Of a stretch of DNA of 64,000 bases, positions 9,148-19,490 are shown piece after piece (position 1 is the first letter of the stretch; each line of letters begins with the position of its first letter). The stretch comes from Polyangium sp. y55x31 (GTDB lineage: Bacteria; Myxococcota_A; Polyangia; Polyangiales; Polyangiaceae). The notes below the pieces were generated by a model, which had not been told where the DNA came from, searched no databases, and saw only the letters and a program-made list of their open reading frames with translations. The stretch is from contig NZ_JARZHG010000005.1 of NCBI RefSeq assembly GCF_029946505.1, forward strand, positions 186,001 to 250,000, read 5' to 3'. A program made the position numbers and the translations under genes.

Positions 9148-11264
9148 CCGAGCGCTCGTTCGGCGCGGCGCTCGTGAAGTTCGTCCGAACGTACGCGGTC
9201 CTCTTCGGGATCGTGGGGCTCGGGGCGGCGCTCCGGATCGTGTGGAACGACGTCGCGTCGTATGCGCCCGCGGACGAGGCGTACTACGTGTCCTCGACAC
9301 AGTTCCTCCAGCGCGAGGGGTTGTCCGCGTACCCGCAGCTCGTCGCGGCGCACCTCGAACGCGCGGATCTCGCCACGTTCCCCACGCCGCTGCGCTGGGG
9401 CTACTTCGCGATGACGACGCTCGCGTGTGCTGCGGACGCGCCGTGCGACGGGCGCATGCTCGCGTGGCTCTCGACGCTCGCAGGCATCGTGTCGATCGTC
9501 TTCACGTACCTGCTCGGCGCGCGCCTCGTGGGGCCACGCGCGGGGCTCGTCGCCGCTCTGCTCACGGTGACCTCGCCGCTCCAGCTCGCGCTCTCGCGAC
9601 GCGCGCTCCAGGACGAGGTGTATTGCGCGATCTTCCTGGCGGCGGCGTGGTCCTTCGTTCGGCTCGCCCAGGACGAACGCGACGCGCTCCGCGCACGATG
9701 GCGACCGATGGCGCTGTTCGTCGTCCTCGCGACGCTCGCGTTCGCCGTGAAGGAGGCGTTCGTCTTTCCGTATGCGGGCCTCGCGGCCGCGACCGTCCTC
9801 GCCTCACGCGCGCGCCTGCGCCCCGCGCAAGTGCTTCTCTTCCTGGCCCCGCCGGTCCTCTTCTTCGCGGGCTTCGTGTTGCTCGGCCGCGACGCTTCGG
9901 CCTTCTTCGAGCTCCTCCGCCTCACGCGGGCCTCGTTCCTCGACGACTACGGCATCCAGTACCAGAGCGGCCCGCCGCATCGGCCCCTCTTCGACCTCTT
10001 CGTGCTCGCGCCGATCGTCTGCGTCCTCGGGGTCTTCGCGCTCGCGCGTCTGGCCGAGCGCCCGCGCGAACATCGCGGCGCGCTCTGGCTCGCGTGTTTC
10101 TTGCTCGTCTCCCTCGCCGCGTTCGCGGGCCTGCCCAAGAACCTGCGTTTCGTCGTGATCCTCGACCCGATCCTCCGCCTGCTCGCCGCGTGGGCGATCG
10201 TCACGTTCCCCTGGGCCGGGCGCGCGCGCGGGGCCGGGTTCGCCGCTGCTTTGCTGATCCCGTCGGCCGTGTTCGAGCTCGCCCTGTTCCACGAGACGTT
10301 CATCACCTTTCGCACCTATGATCCCACCACGTACGATGTCCTCCACGCGCTCGGCGCCCTGCCCGGTGCCGCCGCGCGCGCGGGCTCGAGCGCCTTCCCG
10401 CTCGTCTTTTTCGCGGCGCTCGGGGCCCTCTTCGTGGGGCTCGTCGTCCGGAGGAAAGTCGCCGTGACGGAACCTGACACGAACGAAGAAACCACGGACG
10501 AAGAGCCCGCCGCGAAGACCGCCGCGCGCGCGCCGAAACCGGCCGGCGGATCGAACCTCGTGGCCTTCTGGCTCGGCGCTGTCGTGGTCGCCGTCCTCTC
10601 GATCGTCATCGCCTGGAAGGCGTCGAGCCCGGCTCCCGCCGGAAAACCAGGCGGCGTGAGCGTTCCGGCCGCGACGCCGAACCCGCGCGCGGCGCCTGCG
10701 CGGAGCCCCGGCGCGCCGGCGGATCCGATGACGCTCGGGCTCGAAGCGCTCTACACGCGGAACGATCCCGTCCTCGCGGCGGCGCGTTTCCGGGAGGTGC
10801 TCGCGAAAAACCCCGATCATTACGGCGCGACGTACCAGCTCGCGACCGCGCTCGAACAGGCCGGCGAGCCGCGCGAGGCGCGACCGCTCTGGGAGAAGAT
10901 GGCGACGATGGCCGACGCGATCGGCGACACGAAGACGGCCGAGCACGCCCGCGCGCGGTTGGCCGCGCTCGACGAGCGGCAGCGCGCCTTGTCGCTCGAC
11001 GATCCGACGGCCTCGATGCAGCTCGGCCTCGACGCGCTCTACAACCGGAAAAACCCCGAGGCCGCGGTGGCGCATTTCCGCGCCGTACTCGCGCATCATC
11101 CGGATCACTACGGCGCGACGTTCCAGCTCGCGACGGCGCTCGATCAAGCCGGCAGGCCCGCCGAGGCGCGGCCGCTCTGGACGAAGATGCTCGGCATGGC
11201 CGAGGGCATCGGCGATACGAAGACGGCCGACGCCGCGCGCGCGCGCCTCGCCAAGAATCCTTGA
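9144..11264 (+). CDS. GT39-like membrane glycosyltransferase with C-terminal TPR repeats
   Basis: A 706-residue polytopic protein. The first ~420 residues have about eleven membrane segments and the GT-C signature region near the N terminus, YAPADEAYYVSSTQFL, with acidic residues in the first periplasmic loop where PMT/ArnT enzymes carry their catalytic Asp. Such enzymes move a sugar from a polyprenyl-phosphate donor to a protein or lipid. After a charged linker and a further membrane helix (about 475-493) come two nearly identical ~98-residue TPR blocks, each with PDHYGATYQLATALEQAG-like sequence. GT39 enzymes usually lack TPRs, so the tail may recruit substrate. The start codon overlaps the upstream TPR lipoprotein by four bases. 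The actual sugar and acceptor cannot be read from sequence. Confidence 0.8.
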   Translation: MTERSFGAALVKFVRTYAVLFGIVGLGAALRIVWNDVASYAPADEAYYVSSTQFLQREGLSAYPQLVAAHLERADLATFPTPLRWGYFAMTTLACAADAPCDGRMLAWLSTLAGIVSIVFTYLLGARLVGPRAGLVAALLTVTSPLQLALSRRALQDEVYCAIFLAAAWSFVRLAQDERDALRARWRPMALFVVLATLAFAVKEAFVFPYAGLAAATVLASRARLRPAQVLLFLAPPVLFFAGFVLLGRDASAFFELLRLTRASFLDDYGIQYQSGPPHRPLFDLFVLAPIVCVLGVFALARLAERPREHRGALWLACFLLVSLAAFAGLPKNLRFVVILDPILRLLAAWAIVTFPWAGRARGAGFAAALLIPSAVFELALFHETFITFRTYDPTTYDVLHALGALPGAAARAGSSAFPLVFFAALGALFVGLVVRRKVAVTEPDTNEETTDEEPAAKTAARAPKPAGGSNLVAFWLGAVVVAVLSIVIAWKASSPAPAGKPGGVSVPAATPNPRAAPARSPGAPADPMTLGLEALYTRNDPVLAAARFREVLAKNPDHYGATYQLATALEQAGEPREARPLWEKMATMADAIGDTKTAEHARARLAALDERQRALSLDDPTASMQLGLDALYNRKNPEAAVAHFRAVLAHHPDHYGATFQLATALDQAGRPAEARPLWTKMLGMAEGIGDTKTADAARARLAKNP

Positions 11265-11271
11265 GCTCCAA

Positions 11272-12522
11272 CTATTGCATGCCCAACGATCGGGCGAGCT
11301 CGGCGCTGCGCGGGTCCTCGGGGTGCGCCTCGCGGAGCTTCTGCGCGTGGTGCTTCGCCTCCTCGACGACGCCGCGGCGGAACGTGAGGAGCGCGAGGTT
11401 GTAGCGCGCGTCCGCGAACGACGGGTCCGCCCGCAGGGCCGCGAGGTAAGCCGAGCGCGCGGCGTTGTAGTCGCCGCGGCGATCGGCCACGAGCCCGAGA
11501 TCGTACTGCGCCTCGGCGTCGCCCGGATCGGCGGCGACGAGCGGCCCGAGCACCCGAGCGGCCTCGTCGAGGTCGCCCTTCACGAGCGCGGAGGAGCCGA
11601 CGAAGAGCGCGGCGCTGCGGCCGGCACCGAGCTCGACGGCGCGTTTGGCCTCCCGCATCGCTTCGGCGTCCTTGCCCTGGCCCGCGAGCGCGAGGGCGAG
11701 CGCATACCTGAGCCGCGCCTCTGCGCCGCCCAGGGCGAGGGCACGCCGAGCTTCCTCCTCGGCGCGTATCGCCTGACCGCTCAAGCCGAGCGTCTCGGCG
11801 TGGAGCGCGCGCAGATCGCCGTTGCCAGGGCATTGTTCGTGCGCGGCGCGCGCCAGGCTCTCGGCTTGCACGAAGTCGTGCGCGCGGATGGCGATCTCGG
11901 CGCGCTCGCCCTGGCAGCGGCAGCTCCCGGGGTGCAGCCGCAAGCACTCGTCCACGATGGCGCGCGCGGCCAGGAAATCGCGGGATCCGAGCGGCTTTCG
12001 CGTGAGCTCGCCGATCGCGCGAGGGTGCTCGCCGTCGCGGCGCAGCGCGTCCCACCACATCTGCGCGGGGGAGGCGAGCCACGACGACGCGGACGCGAAG
12101 ACGAGCGCAGACGCCGTGAGCACGGCGAGCGCCGCGAAGCGCCCTGCAGTGCGCGCACGAGGCAACTTCTTTCCGGCGAGCGCCGAGGCCGCGAGCGCGA
12201 GCGAGGCCCACGCCGGGACCGCGACGAACGCGACGCCCTGGCCGAGCGGCGCGCGGCCCTCGCGGAAGTAGAGCGCGGCGCCGAGCGCGGCCGCGACCGC
12301 GACCCACGCGAAGGCCGCGCTCCACGCGAGCCTCTTGTCTCCCGCGCCCCACGCGCGAAGTCGTACGGCCCCGTAGAGCACGGCTACGAGCAGGAGAGCG
12401 GCCAGGATGGCCGCGACGATCGGATTGCCGGCAGGCGCGGGCTCGGGCGACGAGAGCGGCGGCGCCAGCGCGAGCAAGAAGAGGCGCGCAGCGCGCGTCA
12501 CCACGTCGAGCAGGAGGAGCAC
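11272..12522 (-). CDS. membrane-anchored TPR protein
   Basis: A 416-residue protein with four to five hydrophobic segments in the first 165 residues (one each near 33-55, 67-85, 96-113 and 128-148), then a soluble region of six or so tetratricopeptide repeats (RAEIAIRAHDFVQAESLARAA onward) to the C terminus. The soluble part has a cluster of Cys residues near CLRLHPGSCRCQGE. No enzymatic motif is visible. It begins nine bases after glmM and is probably its operon partner. It converges with the GT39-like gene, with seven bases between the two stops. Function unknown; scaffolding in envelope assembly is a guess from the fold and neighbours. Confidence 0.75.
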   Translation of the reverse strand: MLLLLDVVTRAARLFLLALAPPLSSPEPAPAGNPIVAAILAALLLVAVLYGAVRLRAWGAGDKRLAWSAAFAWVAVAAALGAALYFREGRAPLGQGVAFVAVPAWASLALAASALAGKKLPRARTAGRFAALAVLTASALVFASASSWLASPAQMWWDALRRDGEHPRAIGELTRKPLGSRDFLAARAIVDECLRLHPGSCRCQGERAEIAIRAHDFVQAESLARAAHEQCPGNGDLRALHAETLGLSGQAIRAEEEARRALALGGAEARLRYALALALAGQGKDAEAMREAKRAVELGAGRSAALFVGSSALVKGDLDEAARVLGPLVAADPGDAEAQYDLGLVADRRGDYNAARSAYLAALRADPSFADARYNLALLTFRRGVVEEAKHHAQKLREAHPEDPRSAELARSLGMQ

Positions 12523-12531
12523 GCGCGGAAT

Positions 12532-13959
<1,428 letters not shown>

Positions 13960-14129
13960 GCCGCCACGCTAGCCGCGGATGGGGCCGAACGTTAGCCCCT
14001 AGATGAGGCGTACGTCGGTGAAATTCCCGGCCGGCGTGAGGCGGCAGTTGGATGACGGCGCGGAGAAACGGGTTCTCCGGGAGCGGAAGAAATTCGGGGA
14101 GGCGGCCCGGCAGGGCCGTGGAGGAACGG

Positions 14130-14624
14130 TCAGTTGTAGACGAGCTCGAAGACGGCCGTCATCGACGTTTCCTGGCTCGACGTGATGTCGAACTGGTTGA
14201 TGAACGGCAGGGTGACGGGATCACCCGGGTCGGGCTCGTACGTCTCGGGGCCGTTGCCGTCGACGTCGAAGAAGCCGAGGAAGGTATAGCGGTTCGGCGC
14301 GAGCGGGCCGCTCTTCCAGGCGGCCTCGCTCGGGTCGGCTGCTTCGAGGTCCACGCCGGAGACCTCCACCTCCGCCATTTGCACGGCGTCGGGGCGAGGG
14401 CCGCCCGCCGAGACGTCCTCGGCGAGGTACAGGCCTCCGTAGACCGTGCCCTTCAGCGGATCGACGAGGTTCTTGCTCCCGCGGACGCCGTTCGTCGCGG
14501 AAAAACTCAGGACGACCGTGCCGTCTTGGGGCGCCTCGGGCCCGTCGGGCTCGGGATCGCCGCCGCAGGCGACGAGGCAGGGCGCGAGCAAGGCGAAGAG
14601 TGGGCCGAGGAGCTTCCGGCTCAT
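14130..14624 (-). CDS. small secreted lipoprotein, partner of the copper monooxygenase-like lipoprotein
   Basis: A 164-residue predicted lipoprotein: signal peptide with lipobox LVAC (Cys20), a Gly/Pro/Glu-rich stretch, then a compact beta-rich domain containing VVLSFSATNGVRG, GTVYGGLYLAEDV, and an acidic FFDVDGNGPETYEPDPGD segment resembling a Ca-binding or carboxypeptidase-regulatory-like fold. I do not recognise a named family. The ATG at 14624 overlaps the upstream PHM-like gene by four bases (ATGA), so both are made together and are likely to act at the same envelope site. It holds no conserved His that would suggest metal binding of its own. Confidence 0.8.
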   Translation of the reverse strand: MSRKLLGPLFALLAPCLVACGGDPEPDGPEAPQDGTVVLSFSATNGVRGSKNLVDPLKGTVYGGLYLAEDVSAGGPRPDAVQMAEVEVSGVDLEAADPSEAAWKSGPLAPNRYTFLGFFDVDGNGPETYEPDPGDPVTLPFINQFDITSSQETSMTAVFELVYN

Positions 14625-15562
14625 TTCGTTTCGCCTCCAATGAAGCACTTGATCGCGTCCTTCGGCCCCTCGACGAATCCGAAGGTCGAGCACATCTCGT
14701 TCGGGAACGCGACGGGCCCCATGTCGGGGTTGTTCCAGGAGCAATGGGTCCGCACGATCGTGCCCGCGGGCAGGGGTCTCGGGTTCTCGAAGAAGAGCGA
14801 GACGGGGGGATTGTCGCGGTAGTCGCCGACCCACGGATCGACGAGGTAGATCGACTCGAGGCTCGCCTCGTCCTCGCCGATCAGGGCCTCGAAGCGGGTG
14901 CCCCGCTCGTGCATGTGGCCGCCGACGAGCAGGAGGGTCACGTCCTCGGAGATGACGCAATCGAATTTGCTCTCGCCCGGGCCGTGCGGCGCGAGCTCGA
15001 AGCCGTAGTCGTTCGTCACGTACATGGAGGCCCATTTCTCGACGGCGGCGACCGGCATCGTCTTCAGCCGGACGACGTCGCGGATGCGGATGGGCACGGC
15101 GCCGCTGTTCAAGTAATGCGACTGCAGCACGAGCGCCTTGCCCTTCGGCAGGAAGGTGCCGCGCCCCGCGGGCAGCTCGTAGCTCGGGACCGTGAATGGG
15201 TCGAATTTCGCCATGCTGGCGACGTCCGTGCAGTCCTCCATCGTGCCCGGGGGCAGCGGCTCCTTGGCGGAGAGCAGGATGGCGTGGTGGCCGAATTTGC
15301 CTTGCAGCGTCTCCTGCAGCGAGAACGCGATGTCCTCGCCGTCGTAGCGGAAATGCGTGCAGATCATCTTGTCCTCGCCCGGCTGGACGACGACCTCCGC
15401 GCCCACGAAATCGATGAAATTCGGGTCGGCGGCGGGGATTTCGACGCGCAGGTCGCGGATGCCGTCGTCGGGCGCGGCCGGGGCGCTCCCGTCGTCGGTG
15501 CCTCCGCAGGCCGCGACGAGGAGCATGGGCAGGGCGAGCGCCCATCGAATCGATCGGATCAT
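14621..15562 (-). CDS. copper type II ascorbate-dependent monooxygenase-like (PHM/DBH) lipoprotein
   Basis: A 313-residue predicted lipoprotein (lipobox VAAC, Cys19) with the two-domain PHM fold of peptidylglycine alpha-hydroxylating and dopamine beta-monooxygenases. All copper ligands known for that family can be placed: His92-His93 in FGHHAILL and His149 in LQSHYLNSG for the electron-transfer copper, and His216/His218 in GGHMHERG with Met290 in PNEMCSTFGF for the oxygen-binding copper. The spacing fits the family, so an active copper hydroxylase is plausible; the substrate is unknown. The 3' end overlaps the small lipoprotein gene by four bases. It lies in a unit of its own, with a GT2 gene upstream on the same strand (55 bases away). 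Confidence 0.85.
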   Translation of the reverse strand: MIRSIRWALALPMLLVAACGGTDDGSAPAAPDDGIRDLRVEIPAADPNFIDFVGAEVVVQPGEDKMICTHFRYDGEDIAFSLQETLQGKFGHHAILLSAKEPLPPGTMEDCTDVASMAKFDPFTVPSYELPAGRGTFLPKGKALVLQSHYLNSGAVPIRIRDVVRLKTMPVAAVEKWASMYVTNDYGFELAPHGPGESKFDCVISEDVTLLLVGGHMHERGTRFEALIGEDEASLESIYLVDPWVGDYRDNPPVSLFFENPRPLPAGTIVRTHCSWNNPDMGPVAFPNEMCSTFGFVEGPKDAIKCFIGGETK

Positions 15563-15617
15563 GAAACCTCCATTCCGAAGCGTGAGGTTTCAGGATGCGC
15601 GAATGCATCGCGCGTGG

Positions 15618-16343
15618 CTAGCGTGCTTTCAACGATAACGCAGCACGACGCGCTGCGACGCGTCCGACGACGTACCCAATCGTGAACACGTGCCACGGCC
15701 GCAGCCCGCTCGCCTCGCCGCGGTACACGGGTTTCACCGGGACCTCGTGAATGCGATGCTCATGACGTGCGAGCGTGCCGAGCAGGTCGTTTGGATAACC
15801 ATATCGCGCCCACATCCCCTCGCGGAGCAGGCAATCCATCGCCGCCGCGCCGATCGCGGTGTAACCGCACTGGCTATCCGATAGCGACGGTAATCCCGCC
15901 GCGTGCCGCGTCATCCAGGCGAGCGCCGAGGTGCCGAGGAGCCGGTGGAGTGGCATGTCTTTCCAGACGGAAGGGTGGCGCAAGCGGTCGCCTTTGACGT
16001 AATCGGCCTCGCCCCGCGCCACGGGGCCGACGACGGCGGGCAGATCGAGCGGATCCATCTGCCCGTCGCCGGCCATCACGGCCGCGACGTCGGCCGCGAG
16101 CGCCCGCGCCTCGCGATAGCCGGTCAAGATGGCCGCGCCGACGCCGCGATTCTCCGCATGCCGAACGAGCACGAGGCGTCCGTCCCCCGCGGCGCGCGCC
16201 GCGGCCGAGGTGGCGTCGTCGCTCGCGTCGTCCACGACCACGACGTGGTCCACGAACGAAGGCACGGCTCGGACGGTATCGGCAATTCGATCCTCTTCCC
16301 GGAAAGCCGGGATCACCACGGCGATGCGCGCACCTGAGAACAC
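15618..16343 (-). CDS. glycosyltransferase family 2
   Basis: A 241-residue GT-A-fold enzyme resembling dolichol/polyprenyl-phosphate sugar transferases. Seen: the nucleotide-binding start IAVVIPAFREEDRI (about 6-19), VVVVDDASDDAT (about 34-45), ENRGVGAAILTGY, the metal-binding AVMAGDGQMDP (about 88-98, variant of DxD) and the conserved SDSQCGYTAI block. There are no membrane helices after the catalytic domain, so it would be a soluble or peripheral enzyme making a lipid-linked sugar, a donor of the kind GT39-like enzymes use; one such enzyme is encoded at 9144-11264. That connection is inference. Confidence 0.87.
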   Translation of the reverse strand: MFSGARIAVVIPAFREEDRIADTVRAVPSFVDHVVVVDDASDDATSAAARAAGDGRLVLVRHAENRGVGAAILTGYREARALAADVAAVMAGDGQMDPLDLPAVVGPVARGEADYVKGDRLRHPSVWKDMPLHRLLGTSALAWMTRHAAGLPSLSDSQCGYTAIGAAAMDCLLREGMWARYGYPNDLLGTLARHEHRIHEVPVKPVYRGEASGLRPWHVFTIGYVVGRVAARRAALSLKAR

Positions 16344-16474
16344 GAAGCGACGCCTTAGCGAAACGGAGCCCGGGTTTCAACGTCCGCGGAACCGTGCCCG
16401 GCGCCGACAAGAGGCGCTCGCCGGAAGGAAACTCTGGTAAGGAGGTCCTCCCTTCCAAACGGGGGATCCCTGTC

Positions 16475-18574
16475 ATGGCGAAAAATTCCAGTATATCCAA
16501 TCTCGTATTCAAGAACGCGAGGCTCGCGGCGCTGCTCGCCGTGGGATCGGCGAGCGCGTGGGCCGGGTGTGCGACGAGCTCTTCGGACACGTTCCCCGGC
16601 GGCGACGGGGGCCGCGGGGACGGCGCGTCCGGCGGGCAAGGCGGTACGGCGGGGCAGGGCGGGATTCCCGGTCAGGGCGGCGCGGGAATGGGCGGCGCAG
16701 GGCAGGGCGGCGGCTCGGCCTGCGGGCCCGGCACGACGCTTTGCGGGGACGCCTGCACGGTCCTCTCGTTCGACCCGGCGAACTGCGGCGCCTGCGGCAA
16801 GGCCTGCGCGGCCGGCGAGGTCTGCTCGCTGGGCCAGTGCGGGATCACCTGCCTCGGCGGCACGACCCAATGCAATGACGCGTGCGCGGATCTCCAGAAC
16901 GACCCGAACAACTGCGGCGCGTGCGGCACGACGTGCCTGCCGGGGCAGGTCTGTTCGGCGGGGCAATGCGGTACGTCGTGCGTGGGCGCGACGTTCTGCA
17001 ATGGGTCCTGCGTGGACCTCGACACGGATCCGGCGAATTGCGGCGCGTGCGGCACGACGTGCGCCGCGGGCCAGGTCTGCTCGATGGGGCAATGCGCGGT
17101 GACGTGCCTCGGCGGCTCGGCCCTGTGCGGATCGAGCTGCGTGGATCTCGACACGGATCCGGCGCATTGCGGGACGTGCGGCAATGCCTGTCCGTCGGGG
17201 CAGCTCTGCGCGGCGGGCATGTGCGTGAGCATCGGCGAATGCAATGCGCCGTTCCTGCAATGCGGGCAGCTCTGCGTCCTGCCGGCGACGGACGCCTCGA
17301 ACTGCGGGACGTGCGGCAACAAGTGCCCCGTCGGCGCGTCGTGCGTGGACGGGACCTGCCAGGCCTGCGACAGCGCGACGACGGACTGCGACAACGACGG
17401 CTGGCTCGCGAGCGAGGGGGATTGCTGCGACAAACCCGGCCTCTGCGGCGCCGAGCCCGAGAAGGTGAACCCGGGCGCGATCGAGGTCGTGGGCAACGGC
17501 ATCGACGACAATTGCAACACGAAGACCGACCTCTTCGACCTGGAAGACACGGTCTCCTGCGACGACGGGCTGGCCTCCGATTCGTCGTCCCCGACCGATT
17601 ACGCCAAGGCGCTCGGCATCTGCCGCACGACGACGGAGAACGCCTCGAAGCCGGAGAGGACGTGGGGCCTGCTCAGCGCCAAGCTCCTGCGCGCCGACGG
17701 CTCGGCGCTCGGGGACGTGCGGGCGGCGTCGATCCGCCAGGGCTTCGGCAGCATCTCGCCGGCCGTGCTGGAGGGCAAGAGCGCCGTCGTGCTGTCGAGC
17801 GGCATCGCGGCGGACGAGACGCAGACGAACCCGGGGCCGAACGGCGGCGGGGGCGGCCTCAACGTGTCGACGTCGCACACGCCGGTGAGCAACGTGCTGA
17901 TCTCGGGCGGCAGCGATTTCTCGGTCAAGGATTGGTTCGCCACGCCAAACCTTCCGCTCAAGCCGGCGAACGGCCTGCCCGACTCGCCGGGCTGCAACGC
18001 GAGCAACACGCCGGAGGCCGAGGACTCGGTCATGCTCGTGCTGCGGCTGCGGGCGCCCACGAATGCGCGGGCATTCTCGTTCAACTCGTACTTCATGTCG
18101 GCCGAATACCCGGAATTCGTCTGCACGAGCTACAACGATCAGTTCATCGCGCTCGTCGACACGCCGAGCGGCGTGCCCTCGCCGACGCCGAACCCGGTCG
18201 ACAAGAACCTGATGACGTTCACGTCGGGCAACCAGAAATGGCCGATCGGGATCAACATCGCGCAGGGCACGAACCTCTTCGCCGTCTGCGACTCGCAAGC
18301 CGCGTCGCCGACCTGCTGGGACACGAGCGTCAGCGCGACCTCGTGCTCGCTCGGCTCGGCGCAGCTCATGGGTACGGGATTCGAATCGGATGGAGATTGC
18401 CTCGTCGGCGGCGGTACGTTCTGGCTGACGACCGCGGGCAATGTGATCCCCGGGCAAATCGTGGAGATCCGCATCGCGCTCTGGGACGTGGGCGACTCGT
18501 CGTACGACTCGCTCGCGATTCTGGACGGGTTCCAGTGGCTCTCGGCGGCCACCCTTCCGGGCACGGGCGGCTGA
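16475..18574 (+). CDS. large Cys-rich surface lipoprotein with choice-of-anchor-L-type domain
   Basis: A 699-residue predicted lipoprotein. Signal peptide with lipobox AWAGC (Cys32), a Gly-rich tether to about residue 82, then six or so Cys-rich modules of about 35-40 residues, each with the pattern NCGACGxxC and GQVCSxGQC (about 85-305). Next comes a MopE-like metal-binding motif (DCDNDGW...VNPGAIEVVGNGIDDNC, about 308-346), and a C-terminal beta domain (about 350-695) with FSFNSYFMSAEYPEFVC and SYNDQFIALVD, which I recognise as the choice-of-anchor-L type found in myxobacterial surface proteins. ATG at 16475 is the start that gives the signal peptide. A GC-rich terminator follows. Likely a cell-surface adhesin or scaffold; function unproven. 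Confidence 0.85.
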   Translation: MAKNSSISNLVFKNARLAALLAVGSASAWAGCATSSSDTFPGGDGGRGDGASGGQGGTAGQGGIPGQGGAGMGGAGQGGGSACGPGTTLCGDACTVLSFDPANCGACGKACAAGEVCSLGQCGITCLGGTTQCNDACADLQNDPNNCGACGTTCLPGQVCSAGQCGTSCVGATFCNGSCVDLDTDPANCGACGTTCAAGQVCSMGQCAVTCLGGSALCGSSCVDLDTDPAHCGTCGNACPSGQLCAAGMCVSIGECNAPFLQCGQLCVLPATDASNCGTCGNKCPVGASCVDGTCQACDSATTDCDNDGWLASEGDCCDKPGLCGAEPEKVNPGAIEVVGNGIDDNCNTKTDLFDLEDTVSCDDGLASDSSSPTDYAKALGICRTTTENASKPERTWGLLSAKLLRADGSALGDVRAASIRQGFGSISPAVLEGKSAVVLSSGIAADETQTNPGPNGGGGGLNVSTSHTPVSNVLISGGSDFSVKDWFATPNLPLKPANGLPDSPGCNASNTPEAEDSVMLVLRLRAPTNARAFSFNSYFMSAEYPEFVCTSYNDQFIALVDTPSGVPSPTPNPVDKNLMTFTSGNQKWPIGINIAQGTNLFAVCDSQAASPTCWDTSVSATSCSLGSAQLMGTGFESDGDCLVGGGTFWLTTAGNVIPGQIVEIRIALWDVGDSSYDSLAILDGFQWLSAATLPGTGG

Positions 18575-18586
18575 GGACAAAATGAA

Positions 18587-18612
18587 ACCGGGCGGCCAAT
18601 CGGCCGCCCGGT
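18587..18612. terminator. bidirectional hairpin terminator
   Basis: Perfect 11-bp inverted repeat ACCGGGCGGCC/GGCCGCCCGGT with the four-base loop AATC, between the convergent Cys-rich lipoprotein and hcp genes. GGGTTTTGC follows on the plus strand and TTTCATTTTG on the minus strand, so it can stop transcription from both sides. Confidence 0.8.
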
Positions 18613-18638
18613 GGGTTTTGCTGGGCGTTAGCCCAACA

Positions 18639-19142
18639 TCACACGAGGGGGGTCTCCCAGTCGTCCTCGGCCGTGATGCCACCCTCGGTCCACGTCCAGA
18701 TGATCTTCTGGTACGTGAACGCGATCTCCTCGTACTCGGCGTACTTCATGAGATCGGGGTTCCGGTTGTTCGGCATGCGGAAGTTGATCGACGCGATGTT
18801 CGCGTTGATCAGGCGCACCGTGTAGTGGTTCACCTCGGTGCCGACGCCCTGCTGCGCCTTCACCTGCGGGGTGTAGTGCTTGAGCTCCCACTCCGAGATG
18901 TTCTCGTTGTTGACGAGCGAGCTGTAGAGCAGCGGCGACGCCTTATCGAGCTCCTTCGTCACGATGAAGGGCTTGTGCATGCGCTTGCCGGTCGGCAGGC
19001 CGCTCGCCGGATCGCGGGGGCTCATGATCTCGTGCGAGACCGCGATGACCATGATGCTGTTCTCGCGACCCTTCTGGGTCACGGAGCCCTTGATCTCGCC
19101 TTGCTTCTGCCCCTTCAGCCGGAGATACGCATTGAGAGCCAT
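18639..19142 (-). CDS. hcp: type VI secretion tube protein Hcp
   Basis: A 167-residue Hcp1-family protein; Hcp hexamers stack to form the inner tube of the type VI secretion system and are co-secreted. Seen: MALNAYLRLKGQKQGEIKGS at the N terminus, the loop KELDKASPLLYSSLVNNE and the strand segment EYEEIAFTYQKIIWTW near the C terminus, a typical length and order for the family. GGAAGAGG lies just upstream of the ATG at 19142. No tss or vgrG gene is in the window, so this is a solitary copy; its ends are set by a strong bidirectional terminator at 18587-18612. An upstream region of its own suggests independent expression. Confidence 0.93.
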   Translation of the reverse strand: MALNAYLRLKGQKQGEIKGSVTQKGRENSIMVIAVSHEIMSPRDPASGLPTGKRMHKPFIVTKELDKASPLLYSSLVNNENISEWELKHYTPQVKAQQGVGTEVNHYTVRLINANIASINFRMPNNRNPDLMKYAEYEEIAFTYQKIIWTWTEGGITAEDDWETPLV

Positions 19143-19432
19143 GGTGCTAACCTCTTCCGTTTGGTCGCGCCGTCCCCTGGACTCAGTCTACGCCCTATTG
19201 CGCGCTGGCAGATGACGGTCTCCCAGCCGAACCCGAAGATCCGAAGACCTCCGCGTGCGGTCTTTCGGCTTTCCCTCTTTTCCGCGCCGGCGTCAAGCAT
19301 CTTCGTGCCGGGCTTCGAGAGGCGCCGACCAGACACCATTGCAGTCGGCATGCCACCCCGCAGACGACAAAAAGACGCAGCCGGGTCGTACGGCTACCGT
19401 GTCATTGCGTGAAATTGGGGGGAGGGTGGGGC
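19143..19432. other. hcp upstream region, no gene seen
   Basis: About 290 bases between the hcp start and the terminator of the MoxR-type gene. The short open frames here have no ribosome-binding site or recognisable content. I looked for a sigma-54 type GG-N10-GC element before hcp and found none with correct spacing. A housekeeping promoter could not be placed with confidence. Confidence 0.4.
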
Positions 19433-19480
19433 AAAAAGCCTGGATCTTCGAGGCCCCACCTGGGGAAAAGAAGATCCAGG
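19433..19480 (-). terminator. terminator of the MoxR-type ATPase gene
   Basis: Inverted repeat CCTGGATCTTC (19439-19449) and GAAGATCCAGG (19470-19480), 11 bp perfect, followed on the minus strand by GCTTTTTGC. It lies 10 bases after the stop of the gene at 19491-20330, as expected for an intrinsic terminator; the loop is 20 bases with an internal CCCCA/TGGGG pairing. Confidence 0.75.
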
Positions 19481-19490
19481 ATGCGGCGCG

